Shown: positions 19,151 to 27,550 of the stretch, piece after piece | Layout of the letters: each line of letters begins with the position of its first letter | Numbering within the stretch: the first letter of the stretch is position 1 | Source: Phycicoccus sp. Root101 | GTDB lineage: Bacteria; Actinomycetota; Actinomycetes; Actinomycetales; Dermatophilaceae | DNA: 64,000 nt | Assembly (NCBI RefSeq): GCF_001426245.1 | Contig: NZ_LMCM01000001.1 | Coordinates: forward strand, 1-64,000 | Direction: 5' to 3' | Translations under genes and position numbers: made by a program | The notes under the pieces: generated by a model | Databases searched by the model: none | Told to the model about the DNA's origin: nothing | Seen by the model: only the letters and a program-made list of their open reading frames with translations

Positions 19151-20442
19151 CGTTCGAACAGGGCGACGCACTCGACGTGGTGCGTCATCGGGAACGCGTC
19201 GAAGGCGCGCAGCTCCCTCAGTTCGTAGCCGGCCTCGCGCAGGTAGGACGTGTCACGGGCCAGCGCCGCCGGGTCGCACGCGACGTAGGCGATGGCGCGC
19301 GGGGACAACCGGGTCACCTGGCCGACGACGTCCTTGCCCGCACCCGTCCGTGGCGGGTCGAGGACGACGAGGTCGGCGGTGAGCGGCAGGAGCGGGTGGC
19401 GACGCAGCTTGCGTGACCGCTGGCCGCGACGGCCGGCGGGACCCGACTTCGTCGCTCGCGGCACCCCGAACGCGTCGTCGACCCGCGCCCGCACCGCCAG
19501 GACCGACGGGTATGCCGCGAGGTTGCCGGCCGCGGCGGCGACGGCACCCGCGTCGGACTCGACCGCGACGACCTTGCCCTGCGGGCCGACGGCCCGCCCG
19601 AGGGCGGCGGCGAACAGGCCGACCCCCGAGTAGAGGTCGAGGGCGATCTCGCCCTCGCGCGGGCCGAGCATGCCGAGCACGGTCTCGACGAAGGTCGCTG
19701 CGGCACCGGGGTGGACCTGCCAGAACCCCCGGGCCGACACCTCGAAGTCGGCGACGAACGACGCGGCCTCGACGTGCTCGACGACGGTCGGGGCGTCGGC
19801 CTCGCCGGACGGCACGCGGACGACGACGGCCTCCCCTCGCGAGGGGGCGACGACGTCGACCGCGTCCTCACCGTCCCAGTGCCCACGCAGCACCTCGGTC
19901 GCGAGGATGCGCTCGTCGGCGATGAGGCAGGTGTCGACCGGGACGACGTCGTGGGACCGGTGCTGGCGCAGGCCGGCCCGGCCCACCTCGTCGACGGCGA
20001 ACTCGACGCGGGTGCGCCACCCGAGCCCGTCGTGGTCGCCGGGCACCGGCTCGACGACGACCTCGACGTCGAGCTTGGCGATGCGGGAGAACTGTTCGCG
20101 GACCACGGTGGCCTTGAGGTCGCGCTGGTGCGCGACCCGGACGTGCTGGAAGTCGCAGCCGCCGCACAGGCCGGGCGCGGCATACGGGCAGGGGGCGGCG
20201 ACGCGGTGCTCGCTGGCGTCGAGGACCTCGACGCAGTCGGCGCGGACGAACCGCTGGCCGTCCCGCGCCTCGGTGACCCGCACCCGGACCCGCTCACCGG
20301 GCAGCGCGTGCCGGACGAAGACGACGCGTCCCTCGTGGCGAGCGATGCAGAAGCCGCCGTGGGCGATCGGGCCGACCTCCACCTCGACCTCGTCGCCGAC
20401 CCGCAGGTCGGCCTGCCCTGAAGCCTGCTCGGTGACGGTCAC
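19147..20442 (-). CDS. TRAM-domain RNA (uracil-5) methyltransferase
   Basis: This 431-residue SAM-dependent enzyme of the RlmD/TrmA (RumA) family probably makes m5U in rRNA or tRNA. It has an N-terminal TRAM RNA-binding domain (about 8-70). A [4Fe-4S] motif C-x6-C-x2-C follows (CPYAAPGLCGGC), then the SAM loop LDLYSGVGLFAAAL. The catalytic LDPPRTGAG and the nucleophile Cys in YVACDPAALARD lie near the end. Start GTG 20442 overlaps the stop of the upstream K+ transporter gene as GTGA. In M. tuberculosis the homologous neighbour is Rv2689c, in the same order. Confidence 0.92.
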   Translation of the reverse strand: MTVTEQASGQADLRVGDEVEVEVGPIAHGGFCIARHEGRVVFVRHALPGERVRVRVTEARDGQRFVRADCVEVLDASEHRVAAPCPYAAPGLCGGCDFQHVRVAHQRDLKATVVREQFSRIAKLDVEVVVEPVPGDHDGLGWRTRVEFAVDEVGRAGLRQHRSHDVVPVDTCLIADERILATEVLRGHWDGEDAVDVVAPSRGEAVVVRVPSGEADAPTVVEHVEAASFVADFEVSARGFWQVHPGAAATFVETVLGMLGPREGEIALDLYSGVGLFAAALGRAVGPQGKVVAVESDAGAVAAAAGNLAAYPSVLAVRARVDDAFGVPRATKSGPAGRRGQRSRKLRRHPLLPLTADLVVLDPPRTGAGKDVVGQVTRLSPRAIAYVACDPAALARDTSYLREAGYELRELRAFDAFPMTHHVECVALFER

Positions 20443-22445
20443 TGGCCGAGCCGGACCGAACCGGCGGTGGGCCCGTCGAACCGCTCCTCCTGGCCCTCGG
20501 AGGACGCGAGCTGCCACGGCACGCTCGCGACCATGACCCCGGGGGTGAACAACAGCCGGCCCTTGAGGCGCAACGCACTCTGGTTGTGCAGGACCTGCTC
20601 GTACCACTTGCCCAGGACGTACTCGGGGATGTAGACGACCACGACGTCGCGGGGGTGGCCGGAGCGCAGCGACTTCACGTAGTCGACGACGGGACGGGTG
20701 ATCTCGCGGTAGGGCGAGTCGAGCGCCTTGAGCGGCACCGGGATGTCGCGGCGGTCCCACTCGTCCTGCAGCGCCTTGGTCTCGTCGGGCTCGACGTTGA
20801 CGGTGATGGCCTCGAGCTTGGAGGGACGGGTGGCCCGCGCGTAGGCCAAGGCCCGCAGCGTCGGCTTGTGGATCTTGGAGACCAGCACGATCGCGTGCAC
20901 CCGGCTGGGGAGCATCTGCGCGTCGACGTCGTCGTCGGAGACCCGCAGCTCGGCGCGGACCCGCTCGTAGTGCTTGTGGATGCCGAGCATGAGGAAGAAC
21001 AGGACGACCATCGCGGCGATGGCGTAACCGGCGCCGTGGGTGAACTTCGTCAGCAGCACGACGACCAGGACGATGCCGGACATGGTGGCGCCGACCGCGT
21101 TGATGACGCGGCTGCGCTTCATCCGCGACCGCTCGGAGGCGTCGCGCTCGAGGCGCAGGTGGCGGTTCCAGTGGCGGATCATCCCCGTCTGGCTGAGCGT
21201 GAAGGACACGAAGACACCGACGATGTACAGCTGGATCAGCTTGGTGACCTCGGCGTTGTACAGGACGATGAGGAAGGCAGCCGCCCCGGCGAGGATGAGG
21301 ATGCCGTTGGAGAAGGCGAGCCGGTCACCACGGGTGTGCAGCTGGCGCGGGAGGTAGCCGTCCTTGGCCAGGATCGAGCCGAGCACCGGGAAGCCGTTGA
21401 AGGCCGTGTTGGCGGCGAGGATGAGGATCAGGCCCGCGACGATCGACACGAGGATCACGCCGGGGTGGAAGCCCTGGAAGACCGCCTTGGCGACCTGGCC
21501 CATGATCGTGTCCTGCACGTACCCGGGACCGACCGGCTTGCCGTCGCGGAGCAGCTGGGTCGCCGGGTCCTCGGCGTACTTGATGCCGGTCCACTTCGCG
21601 AGGGTGAGCATCGACATGAGCATGGTGATGGCGATGACGCCCATGAGCAGCAGCGTGCTGGCGGCGTTGCGGCTCTTGGGCTTCTTGAACGCCGGCACAC
21701 CGTTGGAGATGGCCTCGACCCCGGTGAGGGCGGCACAGCCGGACGAGAACGCGCGCAGCAGGAGGAACAGCATCGCGAAGCTGCCGAGCTGCCCGTACCC
21801 GTCCTCCGGCACGAGGGTCAGCCCCGCGCTCTCGGCCTGCGGCAGGTTGCCGGTGACCTCGCGGACGACGCCGACGATGCCCATGCCGATGACGCTGAGC
21901 ATGAACAGGTAGACCGGGACGGCGAACGCCTGCCCCGACTCGCGCACCCCGCGGAGGTTCATCGCCGTGAGGAGGACCACGAGCCCGACGGCGACGATCA
22001 CCTCGTGGCCTCGGATGAACGGCAGTGCAGCAGCGGCGTTCTGGACACCGGAGGAGATCGACACCGCGACCGTGAGGACGTAGTCGACGAGCAGCGCCGA
22101 GGCCACCGTCAGGCCGGCCTTGGGACCGAGGTTGGTGTTGGCCACCTCGTAGTCGCCACCACCCGAGGGGTAGGCGTGGACGTTCTGGCGGTAGGACGCG
22201 ACGACGACGAGCATGACCGCGACGACGCACAACCCGATCTGCCACGAGTGCGTCAGCGCGAGCGCACCACCGGCGAGGCCGAGGGTCAGGAAGATCTCGT
22301 CCGGCGCGTACGCCACGGACGACAACGCGTCGCTGGCGAAGATGGGCAGCGCCAGCTTCTTGGGGAGCAGGGTGTCGCCGAGGCGGTCGCTGCGCATCGC
22401 GCGACCGACAAGCACACGCTTGAGGACGCGTCCGGGAGTTGCCAC
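20439..22445 (-). CDS. KimA-like APC-superfamily K+ transporter
   Basis: This 668-residue protein has about twelve membrane segments and a cytoplasmic C-terminal domain of about 170 residues. Several stretches match the Bacillus subtilis KimA (YdaO) K+/H+ symporter as I recall it: ASDALSSVAYAPDEI, SYRQNVHAYPSGGGDYEVAN, LLVDYVLTVAVSISSG, FSSGCAALTGVEAISNGVP and RGDRLAFSNG. It is usually annotated only as an amino-acid permease. Its position next to two TrkA-type RCK genes supports K+ transport. GTG 22445 has TAGAGT 7 nt before it (leaderless). It is coupled by GTGA to the methyltransferase gene. Homologue by position: Rv2690c. Confidence 0.82.
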   Translation of the reverse strand: MATPGRVLKRVLVGRAMRSDRLGDTLLPKKLALPIFASDALSSVAYAPDEIFLTLGLAGGALALTHSWQIGLCVVAVMLVVVASYRQNVHAYPSGGGDYEVANTNLGPKAGLTVASALLVDYVLTVAVSISSGVQNAAAALPFIRGHEVIVAVGLVVLLTAMNLRGVRESGQAFAVPVYLFMLSVIGMGIVGVVREVTGNLPQAESAGLTLVPEDGYGQLGSFAMLFLLLRAFSSGCAALTGVEAISNGVPAFKKPKSRNAASTLLLMGVIAITMLMSMLTLAKWTGIKYAEDPATQLLRDGKPVGPGYVQDTIMGQVAKAVFQGFHPGVILVSIVAGLILILAANTAFNGFPVLGSILAKDGYLPRQLHTRGDRLAFSNGILILAGAAAFLIVLYNAEVTKLIQLYIVGVFVSFTLSQTGMIRHWNRHLRLERDASERSRMKRSRVINAVGATMSGIVLVVVLLTKFTHGAGYAIAAMVVLFFLMLGIHKHYERVRAELRVSDDDVDAQMLPSRVHAIVLVSKIHKPTLRALAYARATRPSKLEAITVNVEPDETKALQDEWDRRDIPVPLKALDSPYREITRPVVDYVKSLRSGHPRDVVVVYIPEYVLGKWYEQVLHNQSALRLKGRLLFTPGVMVASVPWQLASSEGQEERFDGPTAGSVRLGQ

Positions 22446-22452
22446 GGCGAAC

Positions 22453-22541
22453 ACTCTAGGCGGCGCACGGGGTCGCTGTGCGAGACCCTGCCGCGGACCC
22501 GCGCGGCAGCGTGCACGAGGGGGTATGCCGCGGTGTAGCGT
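22453..22541. promoter_or_regulatory. Divergent promoter pair, K+ transporter / trkA
   Basis: The leftward -10 box TAGAGT (22458-22453) is 7 nt from the transporter GTG. The rightward -10 box TAGCGT (22536-22541) is 7 nt from the trkA GTG. Only 103 bp separate the two start codons, so both promoters share one control region. A copy of GTATGCCG lies at 22523. Confidence 0.65.
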
Positions 22542-22548
22542 CACCGTC

Positions 22549-23217
22549 GTGCACTTCGTGATCATGGGCTGCGGCCGAGTGGGCTCGTCCCTCGCGCTGA
22601 GCCTCGAGAGCCAGGGCCACGACGTCGCGGTGATCGACCAGGAGGAGTCCGCGTTCCGGCGCCTGGGCTCCGCGTTCGAGGGTCGCCGGGTCACCGGTGT
22701 CGGTTTCGACCGCGACACCCTGGCCGAGGCCGGCATCTCCGACGCGTACGCCTTCGCCGCCGTGTCCAGTGGTGACAACTCCAACATCCTCGCGGCCCGG
22801 GTGGCCCGCGAGACCTTCGGCGTCGAGCACGTCGTGGCGCGCATCTACGACCCCGGCCGCGCCGAGGTCTACCAGCGCCTCGGCATACCCACCGTCGCCA
22901 CCGTGAAGTGGACGTCCGACCAGATGCTGCGCCGCCTGCTCCCCCAGGGCCACGTGCCCGAGCTGGTGGACCCGTCGGGCAAGGTCGTCATCGCCGAGGT
23001 CACCGTGAACCCCGGGTGGGTCGGACGGCTCGTCAGCGAGCTCGAGAGCGTCACCGGCACGCGCACCGCCTACCTGACGCGACTCGGCTCCGGCATCCTG
23101 CCGACCGCCGAGACCGTGTTCCAGGAGGGCGACCTGCTGCACGTCGCCGCCCTCGCGTCCGAGCTCCCGGCCGCGGAGCGCACCCTCGACGCCCCGCCCG
23201 CCCCGTCCGGGCACTGA
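22549..23217 (+). CDS. trkA: TrkA-type K+ channel/transporter regulatory protein (first)
   Basis: This 222-residue cytoplasmic RCK protein has an N-terminal Rossmann NAD(H)/nucleotide domain (HFVIMGCGRVGSSLALSLE, GxGxxG at about 7-12, with the acidic residue in VAVIDQEE). A C-terminal RCK_C (TrkA_C) domain spans about 135-215. It gates K+ uptake in response to nucleotides such as NAD(H), ATP or, in some families, c-di-AMP. GTG 22549 is leaderless. The second trkA gene follows after 14 bp with its own ribosome-binding site. The pair matches M. tuberculosis ceoC/ceoB (Rv2691/Rv2692). Confidence 0.92.
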   Translation: MHFVIMGCGRVGSSLALSLESQGHDVAVIDQEESAFRRLGSAFEGRRVTGVGFDRDTLAEAGISDAYAFAAVSSGDNSNILAARVARETFGVEHVVARIYDPGRAEVYQRLGIPTVATVKWTSDQMLRRLLPQGHVPELVDPSGKVVIAEVTVNPGWVGRLVSELESVTGTRTAYLTRLGSGILPTAETVFQEGDLLHVAALASELPAAERTLDAPPAPSGH

Positions 23218-23231
23218 GCAGAAGGAACCAC

Positions 23232-23915
23232 ATGCGCGTCGTCATCGCCGGGGCCGGGAGCGTCGGGCGCTCCATCGCCCGGGAGCTGCTGCACAACGGC
23301 CACCAGGTCCTCCTCATGGACAAGGACCGCAAGGACATCCAGTCCAGCCGCGTCCCCGAGGCCAACTGGCTGCTGGCGGACGCGTGCGAGATCACGGCCC
23401 TGCACGAGGCCGGCCTGGCCGAGTGCGACGTCGTCGTCGCCGCGACCGGTGACGACAAGGTCAACCTCGTCGTCTCCCTGCTGGCCAAGACCGAGTTCGG
23501 TGTGCCCCGCACGGTGGCCCGCGTCAACAACCCCAAGAACGAGTGGATGTTCGACGAGGCCTGGGGTGTCGACGTGGCCGTCTCGACCCCGCGCCTGATG
23601 ACCGCCCTCGTGGAGGAGGCCGTCAGCGTCGGCGACCTCGTGCGCATCTTCCAGTTCCAGCAGGGCAAGGCGACGATGGTCGAGCTGACCCTGCCGCCGG
23701 ACAGCCCCTACGCCGGCAAGCGGGTCGGCGACGTCGACTTCCCCGGCGAGACCGTCCTGGTCGGCATCATCCGCGAGGACCACCCGATCGCCCCCAGCCG
23801 CGACGACTCGCTGGAGCCGCACGACGAGCTGCTCTTCATCTCGACGCCGGAGTTCGAGGACGAGCTCGAGGCGATGCTCAGCCCCGGCGACCGCAACCCC
23901 CGCGGCGAGGCCTGA
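23232..23915 (+). CDS. trkA: TrkA-type K+ channel/transporter regulatory protein (second)
   Basis: This 227-residue RCK protein has a Rossmann core (RVVIAGAGSVGRSIARELL, then VLLMDKD) and the signature DACEITALHEAGLAECDVVVAATGDD, in two parts here. A C-terminal TrkA_C domain ends TPEFEDELEAML. It lies 14 bp behind the first trkA with AAGGAA before ATG 23232. The two proteins probably form a hetero-oligomeric ring with the membrane transporter encoded across the divergent promoter. The stop lies 2 bp from the convergent DUF3159 stop codon. Confidence 0.92.
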   Translation: MRVVIAGAGSVGRSIARELLHNGHQVLLMDKDRKDIQSSRVPEANWLLADACEITALHEAGLAECDVVVAATGDDKVNLVVSLLAKTEFGVPRTVARVNNPKNEWMFDEAWGVDVAVSTPRLMTALVEEAVSVGDLVRIFQFQQGKATMVELTLPPDSPYAGKRVGDVDFPGETVLVGIIREDHPIAPSRDDSLEPHDELLFISTPEFEDELEAMLSPGDRNPRGEA

Positions 23916-23917
23916 GC

Positions 23918-24652
23918 TCAGCCGCTCTCGGCGGTGGACCCCTCCAGGTCCTGCGGCGTCTGGCCGCGCACGAGCATCAGCCCCATCACGGCGAGCCCGG
24001 CGAGCCACAACGGCCAGCCCAGCGCCACCTTGGCCACACCGAGCCAGGCCACCTCACCCGCGAAGTAGAGCGGGAGCATGATGGCCACGCGCACGGCATA
24101 CATCACGACGAGCACCATCGTCAGGCGCTGGCAGACGCGGACCAGGCCCCGGTCGCGGTGCCAGGAGAAGGGGTCCTCGGCAGCGCGGGGGTCGCCGGCG
24201 CCGACCATGAACCCGACCAGCGGCCACCGGCTGACGACCGAGACGAGGGCGGCGACACCCCATGCCGCGCTCGTGAGGATGCCCGGCAGGAACGCGTCCT
24301 GGGCCCGGCCGCTGCGCAGCGCGAAGAACGCGGCGATCGCCGTGGCCAGGGCGGCCGACCCGACGAACTGCAGGCTCTGGCGCTGGGCCAGCCGCACCAC
24401 GGCGAGCACGACGATGACGGCCGCGGCAGCGATGACGGCCGTCCGCACGTCCTTGGTCGCGGTCCACACCACGACGAACGCGACGGTCGGCAGGGCCGTC
24501 TCGAGCGACCCGCGCCACCCGCCGAGGGCCTTGGAGAGCCGTTGGCGGATGACCTCCTCGACGGTCGCGGGCGGAACCGGCGCCCCGGTCGGCGCGGGTT
24601 CGTCCACCCCGGTCACACCGTCGTGGGCTCCGAGCTCGCGGTCAGTGGGCAC
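23918..24652 (-). CDS. DUF3159 membrane protein
   Basis: This 244-residue integral membrane protein of the actinobacterial DUF3159 family (Rv2693c position) has a hydrophilic N-terminal tail of about 40 residues and six hydrophobic segments. The VEEVIRQRLSKALGGWRGSLE entry, in two parts here, and the loop EDPFSWHRDRGLVRVCQRLT are characteristic. The role is unknown. GTG 24652 overlaps the end of the OB-fold gene by 11 bp, so the two are probably translated together. It is the last gene of a leftward operon from DUF4193. Confidence 0.88.
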   Translation of the reverse strand: MPTDRELGAHDGVTGVDEPAPTGAPVPPATVEEVIRQRLSKALGGWRGSLETALPTVAFVVVWTATKDVRTAVIAAAAVIVVLAVVRLAQRQSLQFVGSAALATAIAAFFALRSGRAQDAFLPGILTSAAWGVAALVSVVSRWPLVGFMVGAGDPRAAEDPFSWHRDRGLVRVCQRLTMVLVVMYAVRVAIMLPLYFAGEVAWLGVAKVALGWPLWLAGLAVMGLMLVRGQTPQDLEGSTAESG

Positions 24653-25070
24653 GCAGCGGGACGATCTCGTAGGACGGGTTGAAGATCGTGGGGATGCCCC
24701 GGTAGTAGGTCACCCGGCCCTGGGCCCGCAGGTAGGTGCCCGGCTCGATCCCGGCGATCGACCGTCGGCCCAGCCAGACGAGGTTGATGGTGCGGCTGCC
24801 GTCGTAGAGGTCGATGACCAGGGCCGGCACGTTGACGCGCGGGCGCAGCGTCACGGCGCGGACGGTGCCGGACACGGTGGCCCGCTGACGGTCGAGCAGG
24901 TCGCACATCGGGGTGCAGCCCAGGCGGGCCGCGTCCTCGCGCAGCTCGTCGGCCTCCATCTGGGTGACCGACTTGGTGAGGCGCTCACCGAGCCGCGCGA
25001 TCGCCGACTTGTGGTGTCCCTGAGGACCCTTGGTGCCGCGGGGCGGGGTGGTCTGCACATCGTGGGCCAT
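24642..25070 (-). CDS. OB-fold nucleic-acid-binding protein
   Basis: This 142-residue protein (Rv2694c position) is short. Residues 65-140 form an OB-fold of the tRNA-anticodon/RecG-wedge type: ATVSGTVRAVTLRP, then NLVWLGRRSIAGIEPGTYL and GRVTYYRGIPTIFNPSYEI. The N-terminus is basic and helical. The partner is unknown. It lies 5 bp behind the DUF3710 gene and overlaps DUF3159 at its end, within the conserved dut-linked operon. Confidence 0.87.
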   Translation of the reverse strand: MAHDVQTTPPRGTKGPQGHHKSAIARLGERLTKSVTQMEADELREDAARLGCTPMCDLLDRQRATVSGTVRAVTLRPRVNVPALVIDLYDGSRTINLVWLGRRSIAGIEPGTYLRAQGRVTYYRGIPTIFNPSYEIVPLRAH

Positions 25071-25075
25071 GGTGG

Positions 25076-25918
25076 TTACCGGACCTCGGTGATCTCGGGG
25101 CCACGCTCGAACGGCTTGAGGTCGTCGGTGTGGACGGTGGTGTCGGCGTCCTCGGACGCCTCGGGGTCGACGTCGCCGTCGGACTCTGCGTCGGGCTGGA
25201 CCGGCAGCGTGAGCGTGAGCATCTCCCGTGGTGCCATCGCGTTGTCACCGCGGACGACGACCACGCTCCGGACGACCTCGAGCAGCGGGGCCGCCGCGTC
25301 GTCGTCGATCGCGGCGCGACCGGAGAACACGGCCCGCAAGAACCAGCGCGGTCCGTCGACGCCGGCGAAGCGGGCGGGGGCGAAGACCGTGCGGCCGTCA
25401 GGTCCGGCGGACGGCATCCGGGTGCGCAGCTCGGTGCCGAGGGCGCCGTGCACCTCGTCGGCGGTGCCGCCCTGGGTGAGGATGGACTCGGCGATCTCCG
25501 AACGGATCTCGTCCCAGATGCCCATCGTCTTCGGTGCGGCGAAGGCCTGCAGCTGGACGGCCGAGTCGCCGATCACGGCAGTGGCACCGACGACCTGGTC
25601 AGCCGCCTCGTCCACCTCGAGCCGCAGCTCCATGCCGGCGACGCCGCGGATGCGCAGCGCACCGAGGTCGAGCCTGCCGTCGTCGGTGGTGTCGACCTCG
25701 GAGCTGTCGTGCGGGCCGTTGCCCTCACGGTCGACCGGGGCCGCCTTGGCAGCCGGGGCCGCGGCGGTGTCGTCAGCCGCGACGTCGGTCGAGCCGGACT
25801 CGTCGGCGTTCGCTGCATCGGTCGGCTCGTCGAGCTCGGTCGCGTCGAGCGCCGGGTCGAGGGTCTTGTCGACCTCGTCGGTCTGCTCGGACTTCTTGCC
25901 TCGTCGGAAGATGGCCAC
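25076..25918 (-). CDS. DUF3710 protein
   Basis: This 280-residue soluble protein of the DUF3710 family (Rv2696c position) starts with the basic MAIFRRGKK. It has an Asp/Glu/Ala-rich disordered region at about 12-80, then the folded domain from DLGALRIRGVAGMELRLE to the end. ERGPEITEVR closes it. The function is unknown. It starts 8 bp after the dut stop codon, in the same leftward operon. Confidence 0.88.
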   Translation of the reverse strand: MAIFRRGKKSEQTDEVDKTLDPALDATELDEPTDAANADESGSTDVAADDTAAAPAAKAAPVDREGNGPHDSSEVDTTDDGRLDLGALRIRGVAGMELRLEVDEAADQVVGATAVIGDSAVQLQAFAAPKTMGIWDEIRSEIAESILTQGGTADEVHGALGTELRTRMPSAGPDGRTVFAPARFAGVDGPRWFLRAVFSGRAAIDDDAAAPLLEVVRSVVVVRGDNAMAPREMLTLTLPVQPDAESDGDVDPEASEDADTTVHTDDLKPFERGPEITEVR

Positions 25919-25926
25919 TGGAGTGT

Positions 25927-26406
25927 TCAGTCCTTCGTTGTCTGGGGGTGGTTGCCGAAGCCGCCACTGGCACCATGACCAGTGTCCCCCCGGGAGGTGT
26001 CCTCGAGCGAATCCACCTCGAGGAAGTCGGCGACGGCGACCTGCTGCACCACGAGCTGGGCGATCCGGTCGCCGCGGTGGACGGTGAACTCCTCGCGCGG
26101 GTCGAGGTTGACGAGGTTCACGAGAACCTCTCCGCGGTAGCCCGCATCGACCGTGCCCGGGGCGTTGACGATGGTGATGCCGTGCCGGGCCGCGAGGCCG
26201 GACCGCGGGTGCACCAGGCCGACGTAGCCGTCGGGCAGGGCGAGGGCGACGCCGGTGGGGACCAGGGCCCGCTCCCCCGGTGCGAGGGTCACGTCGGTCG
26301 CGGCGTGCAGGTCGGCCCCGGCGTCACTGGGGTGCGCGTAGGACGGGACCGGCAGGTCGGGGTCGAGCCGGCGCAAGGGTACGGAGACGCGGATAGGGCC
26401 AGTCAC
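25927..26406 (-). CDS. dut: dUTP diphosphatase (dUTPase)
   Basis: This 159-residue trimeric enzyme hydrolyses dUTP to dUMP, which keeps uracil out of DNA and supplies dTMP synthesis. All five motifs are present: [42 protein letters not shown] and the C-terminal P-loop-like [13 protein letters not shown]. The start is GTG 26406; a TAGGGT -10 box (26420-26415) sits 8 nt upstream, so a leaderless start is likely even though DUF4193 lies 32 bp upstream. The conserved Rv2698-like (DUF3093) gene normally found beside dut is absent here. Confidence 0.96.
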   Translation of the reverse strand: MTGPIRVSVPLRRLDPDLPVPSYAHPSDAGADLHAATDVTLAPGERALVPTGVALALPDGYVGLVHPRSGLAARHGITIVNAPGTVDAGYRGEVLVNLVNLDPREEFTVHRGDRIAQLVVQQVAVADFLEVDSLEDTSRGDTGHGASGGFGNHPQTTKD

Positions 26407-26414
26407 GTGGACTG

Positions 26415-26420
26415 ACCCTA
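26415..26420 (-). promoter_or_regulatory. -10 box of dut, leaderless layout
   Basis: TAGGGT, read leftward, ends 8 nt before the dut GTG, in the short gap after DUF4193. It would give dut its own leaderless transcript inside the operon. Confidence 0.5.
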
Positions 26421-26438
26421 TCGGTGGTTGGTGCGTGC

Positions 26439-26738
26439 TCAGGCTGCGCACTCCCGGCACACCATCTGCCCGTTGACCTCCTTGGCCAGCTGGCTGCGGT
26501 GGTGCACGAGGAAGCAGCGCGAACAGGTGAACTCGTCGTACTGGCGCGGGATCACCCGCACCGACAGCTCCTCGCCGGACAGGTCTGCGCCGGGGAGCTC
26601 GAAGCCCTCGGCCTGCTCCGTCTCGTCGACGTCGACGCTCGAAGCGCTCTTGTCGACCCGGCGGGACTTCAGTTCCTCGATCGAGTCCTCGGACAGCTCG
26701 TCATCGGTCTTGCGCGGCGCGTCGTAGTCAGTCGCCAT
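26439..26738 (-). CDS. DUF4193 zinc-ribbon protein
   Basis: This 99-residue protein has an acidic N-terminal half ([16 protein letters not shown]) and a C-terminal zinc ribbon with CSRC and CREC pairs, as in the DUF4193 family (Rv2699c position). It is probably a nucleic-acid or RNA-polymerase-associated small protein; the role is unproven. It is the first gene of the leftward operon DUF4193-dut-DUF3710-OB-DUF3159. The ATG has AGGGAGAG upstream at a rather long spacing. Confidence 0.9.
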   Translation of the reverse strand: MATDYDAPRKTDDELSEDSIEELKSRRVDKSASSVDVDETEQAEGFELPGADLSGEELSVRVIPRQYDEFTCSRCFLVHHRSQLAKEVNGQMVCRECAA

Positions 26739-27180
26739 AGTCGCTGTCGCTCTCCCTCTTCAGTCGCATCTGTGCCCGCTCGATGATCGAGAAGGCAAGT
26801 CGCCGGTGTTAACGCTGATCGTCGTGGTTTTGTGCCCACCGCCGGCGGGGATTGTGCCCTATCTCGCTGGCGCCGTCACCATCGCGTCCACCACAGCGTC
26901 CGCAGCGCCTCCCCAGACCGTCGGCAACCGGCCCAAACCGGCGCCGTGCCGGCCCAAGAACCGGTCTCGGTTCATCCAAGGTTCACCCAAGGGACGCAAC
27001 CCCGAGTGGGCTCCGGGGCGTCTGCCACCGTAGAGTCCTGTCTCCGCCCGACCCGGGACCGAGGGTGCGCGAGCACCTCGGAGCCCCTGAGACACAGGAC
27101 CCCGGCCCGACCCGGATCCACCTGGATTCACCTGGATCCACCCGAACCGACTCGTGACACGACTCAGAGAGGGGTGCAGC
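26739..27180. other. Divergent promoter region with a structured leader
   Basis: No gene is seen in these 442 bp. Going right, a direct repeat GGTTCATCCAA/GGTTCACCCAA lies at 26969-26990, a TAGAGT -10 box at 27031-27036, a hairpin CCGAGG...CCTCGG at 27059-27081, and three 11-bp GGATYCACCTG-like units at 27114-27141. These would place the gene at 27181 behind a leader of about 140 nt. Confidence 0.5.
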
Positions 27181-27366
27181 ATGACCGAGTTCCACACCGA
27201 GATCACCCGCCGCGCCAGCCGCGCAGTGCAGTCCCTGCGGACCGCGCAGGAGGCCGGCGACGACTACCTGGCCTCTGTCCGCGAGGCCGAGCTGGAGAAC
27301 CTGGCCCGCCTCGCCGACGAGCACGGCCTGCGCATCCCCGACCTCGCGGGGTACCACGCAGCCTGA
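27181..27366 (+). CDS. Small hypothetical helical protein
   Basis: This 61-residue protein is predicted to be a helical hairpin. An amphipathic helix (TRRASRAVQSLRTAQEAGDD) is followed by YLASVREAELENLARLADEHG and a short tail. There is no membrane segment. AGGGG lies about 7 nt before ATG 27181. It is followed by a very strong terminator, so it is a single-gene unit. I do not recognise a named family, and the function is unknown. Confidence 0.65.
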   Translation: MTEFHTEITRRASRAVQSLRTAQEAGDDYLASVREAELENLARLADEHGLRIPDLAGYHAA

Positions 27367-27390
27367 CGCCGCCTGACCCAGCCCGACGCC

Positions 27391-27428
27391 GCGAACGGCG
27401 CGACCGCCACCGCGGTCGCGCCGTTCGC
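27391..27428. terminator. 17-bp perfect hairpin terminator
   Basis: GCGAACGGCGCGACCGC (27391-27407) pairs with 27412-27428 around a 4-nt loop, 25 bp after the small-protein stop. This is the strongest stem-loop in the window. Confidence 0.88.
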
Positions 27429-27475
27429 GCTGGGTGGGACGTGCGACCGGCCGACTCCGCGCCGATCTGCTGCGC

Positions 27476-27550
27476 GCCGGCCCACTCCGAGCCGGCCCAC
27501 TCCGAGCCGGCCCACTCGGCGCCGGCCTACTCCCCGCCGACCGACTCCAC
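27476..27550. repeat. Five 15-bp tandem units at a convergent gene end
   Basis: GCCGGCCCACTCCGA occurs exactly at 27476 and 27491, then with changes at 27506, 27521 and 27536. The array runs over the stop codon of the leftward phosphatase gene (27527), so the last units encode its C-terminus. Confidence 0.85.
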
